This document shows positions 12,840 to 23,493 of a DNA stretch of 64,000 nucleotides, in pieces. Within the stretch, counting starts at the first letter, position 1; the number at the start of each line of letters is the position of its first letter. Origin of the DNA: Lonicera japonica (lineage: Eukaryota; Streptophyta; Magnoliopsida; Dipsacales; Caprifoliaceae); contig CM038470.1 of the NCBI GenBank assembly GCA_021464415.1, positions 28,793,601-28,857,600 of the forward strand. The letters run 5' to 3'. The notes beneath the pieces are model-generated. The model made no database searches, had not been told where the DNA came from, and was given only the letters and a program-made list of their open reading frames with translations. A program made the position numbers and the translations under genes.

Positions 12840-15159
12840 ATGACATATATCAAGAAGGTTGTATCGTAAAAAATCACCAATTTTTATTAAAAAAGAAATA
12901 ATCTAATATATATATATATATATATATGTGATGAATATACTTCTTAATTTTTATGAGATATAATAAAAAAAGAAATTGACAAAAAGAATACCATAATTCA
13001 AGGGTAGATGGAGAAATGAAAGGCGTGAATATGTCGAGAATCACACTTCTTGATAGGAATTAAAGTAGGTGAGTAAACGAAAATGTGATGTCTTCTGTGT
13101 ATGTTTTAGGTGTAATAGAAATTCAATAGTTGAAATACATGATGAAAGAGTTTGAGAATTGAAGAAACATGTTTTCATTATATAAATTGTATGAAGTCAA
13201 CGTACAGATACATTTTTTTTTATATGCACTAATTAAATAAGGATCGAACTACTAAATAATCAAGATTGAAATTATATTTACCATTGAACCACCTCTTTGT
13301 TTAAAAAAATAATTTATATTAGTGGTTGACGCATTCATCATACATGCATGTATATTATAAGTCAACTTATCATTTATTTTCAAATTATGTTCAAGTATGA
13401 TTGGCTAGAAATGGAGCTCAAATAAGCTTTTAATTAAGTAAGCCAATCACGACGACTTAAATATGCATTTTTTCAAAAATAGTATATTAATTTTTCTTAT
13501 ATACTTGATGTATAACAACTTAATACGCTATTTTCTCAAAATTTAGTAATTAATTAATGTTACCTTTGGATTTATCACTATATAATATTAAAGGTGAGTG
13601 TGTGACTCGAAACTCAATGGTGATTATTTTCTATTAAAGCCTAACAGGATATTAATATATAAGTCAACATTTATTTCACTATCTTTAAGAGTACATGTGT
13701 ATCACATTTTATAATTTTCATTCTTAAAGTTGTGGACTACTTTTCTAGAAGTACATGGTGAAAGGAACATTAGTCTAATCCGTCTTGTTAACAAGGTTGT
13801 TGGAATTGAGCATATCCTTGTGTGAACTCTCATGTTTTGAGTGTATTGTCAATTTCAGATGCAGCATTACTAATATTATACTTTTGTTTAAGAAAAAAAA
13901 AACACAGACATTGTTGTAATTCAAATAGTATGATTGTTCACTCTTTACATGAGTATGCAAGATTCAAACCCCATCAACGACAGTTTGACGGGATAATTGA
14001 TTAATCTTTTAGAGGTTGGTGATGCAGGTATGACAAATCCATAGTGAATGCAAGTCTTCAAAGAATAGCTCAAGGGCAAGAGAATGGTGTTAGAGTTATG
14101 GCAGAAATAGGGATAGTGATATAGGTATGACAAATCTAGAGCGAAAGCAAGTCTTCTGGGAATTAAGGACGAGAGGATAGTGATGGAGTTGTTATAGAAA
14201 ATTCAGAGCAAACACAAGTCTTTGGAGAAAACAACTTGAGGGCAATAGAGATGCGTATTTCAAATCGCTTTAGTGACAATTTAATTGGAAAAAGCTATCC
14301 CTATTTGTATAGGTCAATAACATTTATTAGTAAAATTGATGTACTGGTCCTTGACTAAATATTTAAAAAAAAAGAGAGAAAAAGAAAAAAGTAAAGTAAT
14401 CAATGAGAGTGTGCACGATTTGGTTAACGTCGGACATCCATTTCGACATACGTTTTAACCGAATGGATGTTTTCGCTGTTAGTTTTGTCAAAAACGTCAA
14501 CTAAACTGAACCAACTGGACCATGGGCTTAGTTCCAATTTTGGACCTATTTTAGCCCTAAACTTTTTAAATGGGCCTGTCCTTATTATTGAATTTCAATT
14601 GAAATTGGCCATTGGCCTTTTTGAGGCATTACAAAGCAAACGTAATTTATTGCTCACATGTAAATGTTTTAAAACCAATAAAAGTATCACACGTGTAGTT
14701 ATAATTTATTTATAATTATAAAGTCAGTTATAACTTTTATATATTTATTAATTAAATATTAATCTAAACGATCTAGAGAAAATGTAAATATTAATTTAAG
14801 ACGGAGATAGTGATACAAATATTATTAATTAAAATTTGGTGAACACAGTTGTTTTCAGTTGCATATAATATAATTTATTTAATTAGGTTTAATAACAGTG
14901 CAAGTAGTTGAGCGGTAGCGGGAGACATGTGGGGTTAAGAGCATCACGAATCTATTAATTAGTTGATAATTTAATACATTAAAACTTAATAGCCAGTAGT
15001 AATTATAGAAAATAAAAAATTAAAGAGATACAAAATTTATTATACATCTGCAGGTCCCGCACACTGCGCCCCGCTACCCCAAACTTTTGGAAGCCTTACA
15101 CACAGAGTGCGTTTTACACGTTAAATTAAAAAATTGAATATGATTATTTAATTTCATTC
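12840..15159. other. Intergenic DNA with degenerate repeats
   Basis: No gene is visible. At 14027-14262 three imperfect copies of a roughly 85-bp unit can be seen, each containing GGTATGACAAATC or a remnant plus GCAAGTCTTC or CACAAGTCTTTGG. A possible hAT left end (GTGTGCACGATTTGGTT) occurs near 14409, but no matching right end was found. Confidence 0.45.
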
Positions 15160-15925
15160 AATATTTTAAAAATCTCAATTTTTGGTCAATAAATTGGCAA
15201 AAAATTAAAAATCAGGAGTAAGCTGATCGGATTACCCTAAATCGGTTGAAAAATATAGAGTGTCTCAAAAATTGGGTGAAAATTAGGAAAAAAACCGGGG
15301 AGCCAGAATCCAATTAAAAAACAAAAATAAACTTTCTAAAATGACGTCGTTTTTGGAAAAAAAAAATTCCTTTACACTTTGTACATAATAAAGAAATGCC
15401 CTAACTCTCACAAGTCAACAGTTCTTCCCTCTCAACTCTCTCCTCTCTTACTCACGAGTAAGCCGTCGACGGTCATTTCTCTCCTCTTTTTCTCACTCCG
15501 CCGACGGGCGACGGCCATCTCTCTCTCCTCTCACGCCTTCACCGAACTCACGCCACCGACAAGCAACAGACATCTCTGTCACTCTAACGCCTCAGCTAAA
15601 CGGGGGGCGGCCCTCTCTCTTCTCTCTTGCTCTTTAAGACTTTATTTAATTACTTTTGAATGTACGTACTTTATTTAGTTTGAACTTGTACTTTGTGTTA
15701 CTCAACATATTATTTGTGGGTATGAACTCCTTTTTTTTTTGGAAAATTGATGTTATTTTGAAAATTATTTGTGACAATGGAAATGTTATTATATTACTTA
15801 ATTCCCGATTTTTTAAATTATGAGTTTACCGATTAACTCCCGATTTTTTTCCGAATTCTCCAAAAATCTCCAATCCCCACCTCGCCGATCTAGGTCCGAT
15901 TTATGATTTTTAGAACACTGATCTC
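15160..15925. mobile_element. Possible long-TIR DNA element (MULE-like)
   Basis: The ends are roughly inverted copies. AAAAATCAGGAGTAAGCTGA near 15206 resembles the inverse of the region near 15838, which contains ATCGGGAGTTAATCGGT. The interior (15430-15640) is CT-rich and relatively GC-rich, with CCGTCGACGG and CCGACGGGCGACGG, unlike its surroundings. It could be a captured host fragment, but the open frame there has no recognisable domain. No target duplication was found. Confidence 0.35.
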
Positions 15926-16769
15926 ATTCAACAAATTTTACTTTTTAGGTGGAATTTGTTAATTTCTCTCTCGGTGGAATAAAAAACTTTAGTAAAATAA
16001 ATAATTTACCTCAATATCTAATAGAATAGAGTTATTCTATCTCACCATTTTATCATGCGCATCAAACACAACCTTAATTAAATGTCACTACACAATATAT
16101 TTAATCAATATTTGTGAGGCACTTTTTGTACAAAAAGTAATTCCTCACGTAAAGTTTTTAATGTATGCTTTTTTTATACCTAGTCTGCCGTTTGCTTTTT
16201 TTCTCGTGAGAGAACGATTATCTTCTATTCTGCTTGATCCATTTGTTGTTAAATAAAAATAACGGTTAATCCAGTCGCTTCAAGAAAGAAAAAACGAAGA
16301 TGACTTTCTTTGAATATTAATTGCGAAAAACAGTTACAAAACTAAAATATTTACATCTTTTTTAACTCCTTTATCGAAAATGACGTAAAGTTAAAACAGA
16401 TACTAAAATATTTTCATCTTTTATGACATTTTTTTCAAAGTGGACATAAAGCTTTTTAAACAAAAAACATGATGTTTAATTCAAAAGCATTATGAAAAAT
16501 AAACAATAATCGCAAAATCAATTTATTTCACTTTTTATGATCTTTTTGTTAAAATTGACATAAAATAATCACAAAAAGGTAAGATTCATGCAGCGAAAGA
16601 AAAGGAAATTAGGGTTCCTAATTAATACTTGAATCCTAGCTAGCTAGTTAGGTGGGTGATAAATCAATCATCTTCCTAACTTTATTACACTTGACTATAA
16701 ATTTACTCGAATATTCAAGAGAACTCTATTTCAAAATTTATTTCTTAGCTTCCAAGTCTTTTTTATGTC

Positions 16770-16875
16770 TGTTGGCGCAGGATTTTGAGACTTATGGTGT
16801 TTGTTGTTTTGTTTGATTTATTAGTTGGCTCATTGTTTGTATGTTTTGTTTTGTTCTCAAAAAAAAAAAAAAAGG
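16770..16875 (+). mobile_element. 5'-truncated retroposon (LINE-like 3' end) with poly-A and 13-bp target duplication
   Basis: About 90 bp of T/G-rich sequence ending in 16 A residues, bounded by near-identical duplications GTCTTTTTTATGTC (16756-16769) and GTCTTTTTATGTC (16876-16888). Copy B of the segmental duplication reads straight through the site (CTAAGTCATTTTATGTCACT, near 21943-21962), an empty site. The structure is that of target-primed reverse transcription. Confidence 0.8.
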
Positions 16876-17132
16876 TCTTTTTATGTCACTAGGTAATGTT
16901 AAAAGAATGGGAAAAAAAAAAGGGAGACGCATTAAATTTGAACTACAGTAGCAGTCATGATTGACATAACGATTAAAGACAAAAAAAGGTACTAAGCGTG
17001 AAGTTGTATTTAACTACTTCTATTATGAAAAAAGAAAAAGGAGAAAAAGATTGGGGCCCTCAAAAAAGAATATAACCATAAAGATGATGGGGTTGTGTTC
17101 TTTAAAATAAATAAATAAATAAATAATAATAA

Positions 17133-17133
<1 letters not shown>

Positions 17134-17163
<30 letters not shown>

Positions 17164-17176
17164 AAGAAGAAGAAAA
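17134..17176 (+). repeat. (GAA)n microsatellite and nearby 15-G run
   Basis: A run of AAG/GAA triplets follows (AAAT)n and (AAT)n runs. A homopolymer of 15 G lies at 17302-17316. Both are slippage-prone tracts with no gene nearby. Confidence 0.9.
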
Positions 17177-18654
17177 AGATGGGTGGGTTTAGTCCACAGT
17201 TTTGATCAAAGCAGGAAAACTTAACTACTTAAGGAGGAAAAGATCAAACAAGTGGGTTTGCCTTGAAAATCAATTTTAATTATTGGGCCCTTTTTTTTGG
17301 TGGGGGGGGGGGGGGGTTGCATTAATATTTTTTTTTTTTTTTTTGACAAACTTCATCAAACAGGCCAGAAAGTAAAAATGAAAATTTCCATTTATATAAA
17401 AGCAATAACTCCTAGTTCCTAGGTATGTATTTATGCAGCTGCTTTTTGTTGATTCTATGTGTATATATTTGTGTTTATATATACATCTATTATTATATAA
17501 AACTGGAAGACATATAAAATTGTGTCAGATTTTCTATTCTTATATAAAGTCAGAAGGCATAAAACTGTATCAGGTTTTTGTATTTTCAATTCTGCCCTTG
17601 CAGACTTTTATTTCATAAAAAAAAAATACACGATAACGTAAGTAATATGATTTGAACCCTCATGCTTGGCGAAGGATAATAAAACTCTTGACAGCGGCAT
17701 TACATATCATTTTTAAATTTGTTTTTTAAAATTGCATATACTCTAATAATACATATCGCGTGTGCACAAAATCTAGTACATTATATATACATATCAATAA
17801 TTGGTCAATAAGAGGTACACATACAAAATTCATGCACCTGTAGCGAACTCAAGTAGCTAAATAATGTATTTGTATGTGACACAGGATTATATTCTTAAAC
17901 GTGCCTTTAAATTATGTTTCTTTAGAATTGCCGCTGTTACTTCATGGGTTATTAGACTACACTTGCACTATAAACAATTAATTAAGCTTCAACTATATCG
18001 GAAAAAGTCAATGGTTTTGTAGTGCATTAGTAAGTTTTAACCTTCATTAATTTGAGGGGAAAAAGGAAATTGCCAAAATGTGGGGGTGAGGGGAGAGAGG
18101 AGGAATTGATTTTGCTTTTAAAATTGGATTGATATCGAAATATTTTGATTAGGTCACTTTTATTGTTTCATAAATCTAAAATTGGAAACTAAAAATACCT
18201 ATCAAACATTCAGAAATTGATTTTTATTGTTTTGGAAAGACTTCGATTTTGTGCATCTCTAATTAAGGGAAGTTATTTTAACTCTCATTGCTGGCCACAC
18301 ATTATTAATTTAACAATATTAAGTGTAGTTAGAAAGTTAGGAAATTTTTTACCTTAATAGTATAAAATGAAAGTTGATATAACCCTAATTAAGTGGGGGT
18401 GCACAAAATTGAACTTCAAATCAAACCCCAACGTAACCTATCTCTAATATATATATATATATATACAATAAGGTATACCATTAGCCTACGAAGGTAATTC
18501 AACACTTTTACCTTCAGTAAAATCCTATTTTACCTCTAGGAAAATACAATTTTTACCTATGTATGATAAAATAAATAAAATTTAAGAGTAGAGCAAAAGT
18601 AGAATGTATGAAAAGTTAAGAATAAAATTGTAAAAAGTTGAAAGTTTATACTCG

Positions 18655-18894
18655 ACCACAATATACTAGAGGAATAAAATCGACCGAAACAACTTAAACA
18701 TGTTGTTGTGTGGTGTAGATGTGGAGTGGATGTGGTGTATTTAATTGTGTGTGTTTAGAGAGTAGATATTTCTCACCACAATATACTAGAGGAATAAAAT
18801 CGACCGAAACAACTTAAACATGTTGTTGTGTGGTGTAGATGTGGAGTGGATGTGGTGTATTTAATTGTGTGTGTTTAGAGAGTAGATATTTCTC
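18655..18894 (+). repeat. Perfect 2 x 120-bp tandem duplication
   Basis: Bases 18655-18774 and 18775-18894 are identical at every position. The unit contains GACCGAAACAAC and a TGTGGTGTAGATGTGGAGTG segment. The segmental-duplication partner has no corresponding repeat. Perfect identity indicates a very recent event or an assembly duplication. Confidence 0.95.
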
Positions 18895-19641
18895 ACTCTT
18901 AATTTAACACTTTAATATGAGAGTAAAAATAAATCTAAAAGTGTAAATTTTATTTAAAAGTAAGAGAAAAAATTTAAAGCCTTAATCACATAAACTTTTA
19001 AGACCATAATATATTTAACTTTCTTTCGGACTTTTCGTTATAATATTTGACTTTGTTTCACCTTAGTATCTTATTTAAATTTTGGATTTACACTATTTAG
19101 GCATCGTTTGGTACACGGAAGAGAAATCAATTCCCTTTTCTTTTCTATGGAGGTGGGAAACTAAATTTCCTATCAAAATTCATTTCTTTTGTTTGGTAAA
19201 GTGTGAAAAGTATTTAAGTAAGAGTATTGTTGTCCAAAATTTTTATAATAAATGCTTGGAAATCACATTGGAAAATCAATCTCATAAGTTTTGAGATGAA
19301 TGATTTTACCCTCTACTTTCTCCTCTATCGGGAAAATATTTTCGAAATTTGTGCTTACTAAATAAAGGTTACCAAATAAAGAAAAGAAAAGACTTTCATT
19401 TTCTGAGTTCTCAAACCCGTGAATCAAACGAAATTTTAGGGAAACATAGTTGGTGATGAGGTGATGTCGTACGTTTGACATGTGTTTTGACAAAAACATG
19501 AAACTTATTGGGGAAAAGATGAAACATGCGAGTTTACTACAAAAGTGATATCTTTTTTTTGGAAGAAATGCTTGAACTGACCCTTGCGGAACAGAAGCCA
19601 GAAAGAATAAAGAAAATTTTCCATTTAAAAAACAATTATAT

Positions 19642-19878
19642 CTTTGTTTGATAATATTATAAAAAAAAAATTAAAAAAATATATTAAACTTATGTAAAAA
19701 AATAAAAAATAAGTTGAAGTATCTAATGACATACTTCTCATTTCATACTTATTTTTATAAGTAGATGTCATTTTTTCATTAAAAAAGTCACAAAGTAATA
19801 AGTTATATCTTTCAATTTATTTTTGAACTTCTCACAAAAATTAATTTTTTTTTCTTTTTTATATGTTATCAAACGCCT
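19642..19878 (-). mobile_element. hAT-type MITE, member of a four-copy family
   Basis: The ends carry GTTTGATAATA (left) and its inverse ATGTTATCAAACGCCT (right). On the minus strand the interior matches the elements at 41932-42238 and 42927-43236, and partly 50220-50460 (GAGAAGTT.AAAAATAA, ACTTTGTG, AGTATGAAATGAGAAG). Copy B of the segmental duplication lacks it: near 24820-24840 the flanks run together as AACTATATATGTATG. Confidence 0.68.
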
Positions 19879-20344
19879 GTATATATGTATTCCTAATTTT
19901 GGAGCACTTTTAATTGAACCTAATTTTTACATCTAAAAGTGCATGCACTTACATCGGCCTCACAGTACTGCTATGTTCATAATCACGCATGGGTTTTCAG
20001 TCATATTCTCTCCAAAAAATAAGTGTGTAAAAAGGGGGCAGTCTATTTTTGGAGTAATTAATATCATGATATGAAAGATATTATTATGTGAATCAAAGTT
20101 GTACTATTAGTTACTTTTCTCCTTCTCTGATTTTTGAGGGGAAAAAACGTACCACAACTCTAGACTTGATAACGACGCAGTGGTTCTTGTCGGATCTTAA
20201 TAAATGTGGGTAATTTTGTCTCTATACTCAATAAACTATTAGTTAATATTTTCTGAATTCATAATTTTTTATTTGTTTTCGAGTGACACGACACAACTCC
20301 ATTATACCCATTAAGGAAATTAATCTAATAATAATAAAGAAATC

Positions 20345-21311
20345 TATAAATTTTGCACTAAAAGCAAGATCAATGAATAACTAAAATTACTAAGAAAAAT
20401 ACATAAATAAAATATTCATAAATCTTATACCAGATAAAATCCACTATTTTGATCATTCAATAAACACTAGTTATATTAAAAAAATTTAACGGGTCTAAAA
20501 AGTCACTCAAATTTACATATTTGTTATCTTTCTTCTCTCTTCTGTCTTCGACATTGGCAGGGTTTGGAGAGTGGTGTGAGATGATGATTTTGACAGGGGT
20601 TTGATTATGAGAAATAGTTTTGATATGAGATAGCTTGTTGTCCGGTGGACGAAGAAATATATCGCTCCTGCCAGTGAGCGGGAAAATCATCTCTCTCTGA
20701 TATCATATAGAATTTTATAAAATAATATTATTAATTCTTTTAATCAAAACCTTACACTTAAATCAAATGTCACTGCACAAGAAAAAAAAATCCTGAAATC
20801 GCAGAACGATATATTTAGTCAATATCTGTATAAATTTTGCACTAAAAGCAAGATCGATGAATAACTAAAATTACTAAGAAAAATACATAAATAAAATATT
20901 CATAAATCTTATACCAGATAAAATCCACTATCTTGATCATTCAATAAACACTAGTTATATTAAAAAAATTTAACGGGTCTAAAAAGTCACTCAAATTTAC
21001 ATATTCGTTATCTTTCTTCTCTCTTCTGTCTTCGACATTGGCAAGGTTTGGAGAGTGGTGTGAGATGATGATTTTGACAGGGGTTTGATTATGAGAAATA
21101 GTTTTGATATGAGATAGCTTGTTGTCCGGTGGACGAAAAAATATATCGCTCCTGCCGGTGAGCAGGAAAATCATCTCTCTCTGATATCATATAGAATTTT
21201 ATAAAATAATATTATTAATTCTTTTAATCAAAACCTTACACTTAAATCAAATGTCACTGCACAAGAAAAAAATCCTGAAATCGCAGAACGATATATTTAG
21301 TCAATATCTGT
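20345..21311 (+). repeat. Tandem duplication, two copies of a 484-bp unit
   Basis: The unit 20345-20828 recurs at 20829-21311 with a handful of substitutions and a short A-run indel. Each copy ends with the sequence that begins segmental-duplication copy B, including CACTGCACAAG. A 77-codon minus-strand frame survives in both copies, but near-identity of the DNA explains that without selection. Confidence 0.93.
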
Positions 21312-21783
21312 GACGCCCTTTTTTGTGAAAAAAATAATTCCCCATGTAAAGTTTTTTGTGTATTTTTTTATCCCTGGTCAGCCCTTTGCTCCTTTTTTTT
21401 TTTCGTCGGAGAATAATTATCTTCTTGACCCATTTGTTGTTAAATAAAAATAATGGTTAATCCAGTCGCTTCAAGAAAGAAAAAAGAGGGATGACTTTCT
21501 TTTAATATTAATTGAGAAAAAAGTTATAAAACTGAAATAATTACATCTTTTATTGAAAATGACGTAATGTTAAGTGTAAAAACAGATACTGAAATATTTT
21601 CATATTTTATGACATTTTTATCAAAGTGGACATAAAGTTAAAAAAAAAATATATGATGAAAAATAAATATTAGTGATTTTTTTTATCAAAAATAATCGCA
21701 AAACCAATATATTTCACTTTTTATGATATTTTTGCTAAAATTAAAATGAAAACCAGTTAGAAAAGGAAAAAATTCTTGTAGTG
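21255..21783. mobile_element. CACTA-type MITE
   Basis: The left end CACTGCACAAGAAAAAAATC and right end AATTCTTGTAGTG are inverted relatives of the common plant CACTA terminus CACTACAAGAA. The interior shows repeats of a TTTTATGACATTTTT..CAAAGTGGACATAAAG type in several states of decay. A more degraded copy lies in segmental-duplication copy A (about 16086-16595). No clear 3-bp target duplication was found. Confidence 0.5.
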
Positions 21784-22460
21784 AAGGAAAAGGTAATTAA
21801 GGTTCCCAAAAAATTCTTGTAGTGAAGGAAAAGGTAATTAGGGTTCCCAATTAAGACTCAAATTCGATGAAATGGGTGATAAATCAATCATCTTATCAAC
21901 TTTGTACACCCCAACTACAAATCTTATCAAAAATTATTACTTCTAAGTCATTTTATGTCACTAGGTAATGTTAAAAGAAGGAAAAAAAAAAAGGAGGAGA
22001 GGCAGTAAATTTGAACTACAATATTAATAATGACTGGCATCCTACCTAGTACACCTTTTTTATAAGTACCATTAAATTTATGACTAACACCCCCAATGTC
22101 AAGCCAATTTTTTTATTAGTAACATTCTCCCACTGATCATTCTCTTTAATTTAAATTAATTAATATTTAAACATAATTAAGAAACAATGTCCCTTATATC
22201 TCTCAATCTTCATCCTCACTACCACCATCATCGTTCAACTTCCCCTTCCCTTTCCCCTCCACCTCCACCTCCACCCATCTCCATCTCTATCTTCTTATCC
22301 ACCATCAACACCCACACACAAAATGGGACAAGGGGAGAGTCAAAGCTCCACTATTATCTTCAGTCCTTTGGATAACTGTGTATGAATACTGACTCAGCTT
22401 ATGTCAAGCAAGTAGGTGTACAGTTACTCGGCCCATTACAAACAAGTAACTAGTAAGTGT

Positions 22461-22706
22461 ATTTTTTTGATCCAACACAACTTAGCCAATGCCAAGCATG
22501 TATTTATTTACTTACTCGGTTCATGTCAAACGAATATGTTTAAATTTACTTAGTCTATGTCAAACAAATAGGATAATAAGCTTAAAATCCATAGACACTC
22601 ACTAAACATAGTCAGAGTAAGTTTATGTTTACTCGTTTGACATGGATCAAGTAAGTGTACAAATACATACTTGACATTCGCTGAGTCATGTTGGATCAAA
22701 AAAAAA
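22461..22706. repeat. Large inverted repeat (foldback, about 105-bp arms)
   Basis: Left arm 22461-22566 and right arm 22603-22706 are inverse copies at roughly 80 percent or better. For example TTTGATCCAACACAACTTAG on the left pairs with the inverse of the right end, where TGAGTCATGTTGGATCAAA lies. A loop of about 37 bp separates the arms. It is absent from segmental-duplication copy A. This may be a foldback MITE; a transcript would form a long hairpin. Confidence 0.75.
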
Positions 22707-23064
22707 TTGTAACTTTACTCGTTTGACATGGTCCAAGTAGAATTGAGATGGTAGCGGCGACAAAGTGGAGATGATGGCAGCCATAGTGGCTATCTATACA
22801 TATACATACATATATATGTGTGTGTGTGTATGTAATGGTGGAAGAGACATCATGATTGCTTGATGATGATAAAAGTTAAAAGGGGTTAGAATTAATGATT
22901 TGTATTAATTAGTTAATTTTAATTTGTGAATAGTTAATTCGAAGTGTTTCTAATAAAAATATAGAATACTAATTAATAATTAAAATGCATATTTATTTTA
23001 TTTAAAATATTATCAAAAGATTTGGTGGGTATCATTATCATCCACAAGAAGAATAGAAACTTAA

Positions 23065-23493
23065 GAGTATTTCTAATGGGGCTATGTAAAAAAAGTCAAC
23101 TTAATATTGTGTAAAATTTACGCATTGTGTAAATTTTTTATTGCTCTAATGGTTGTGCAAAATTAATGCCAACTAAGCTCTTGTGTATAATAGATATATA
23201 TTTTGCACATTCAATTTACACAACCGAGTATGATTCTTTCTCCACCCACTTTAATCACACCACTCACGTTCTCTCCATCTACTCATCTCTCTCCACCCAC
23301 TCATTCTCTCTCCTCATTTGTGTAGTTTCTTGTTCTTTAGGTGACAATTTTTTAGTGGACCACTTCTTTTTATACATGAGTATTAATATTAATTATTGAA
23401 GAGTAAATATATCTATATAAATTTTTTGTGTAAAACTTACTATGTAAAATTTACATAATAATTTTATTCAGTCCGTACTAGAGATATATGCTC
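23065..23493. mobile_element. Tourist-type (PIF/Harbinger) MITE
   Basis: The left terminus GAGTATTTCTAATGGGG and inverted right terminus GAGCATATATCTCTAGTA are flanked by TAA on both sides (23062-23064 and 23494-23496), the 3-bp duplication typical of PIF/Harbinger. The subterminal TATGTAAAA..GTGTAAA resembles the element at 31022-31518. Confidence 0.7.

Larger units (their letters stand above)
16055..20250 (+). repeat. Segmental duplication, copy A (copy B 21225-25420)
   Basis: Collinear similarity with 21225-25420 is visible at many anchors: 16230-16340 with 21425-21540, 17245-17400 with 23590-23720, 18160-18240 with 24470-24545, 19440-19620 with 24625-24810, and 20160-20215 with 25335-25390. 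Divergence is substantial and each copy has its own insertions, so the duplication is not recent. No gene lies in either copy. Confidence 0.7.

Noticed and set aside
13900..14005. Possible SINE with a B-box-like GATTCAAACCCC
   Set aside because: No A-box at the right distance, no A tail and no target duplication could be found.
14405..14600. hAT left end GTGTGCACGATTTGG with CGTTTTAACCGAATGG
   Set aside because: No inverted right end or 8-bp duplication was found within 1 kb, so the element cannot be delimited.
15379..15678. 99-codon plus-strand frame in a GC-richer patch
   Set aside because: Composition is simple (Ser/Leu-rich from CT repeats), no domain is visible, and it lies between possible transposon ends.
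20457..21174. Two copies of a 77-codon minus-strand frame that look like a conserved small gene
   Set aside because: The whole 484-bp DNA unit is nearly identical in the two copies, including non-coding parts, so frame survival is not evidence of selection. No domain is recognisable.
22187..22375. 62-codon proline/serine-rich plus-strand frame
   Set aside because: It derives from a CCACCT/CCATCT simple repeat in copy B of the segmental duplication. No homolog in copy A and no gene features are visible.
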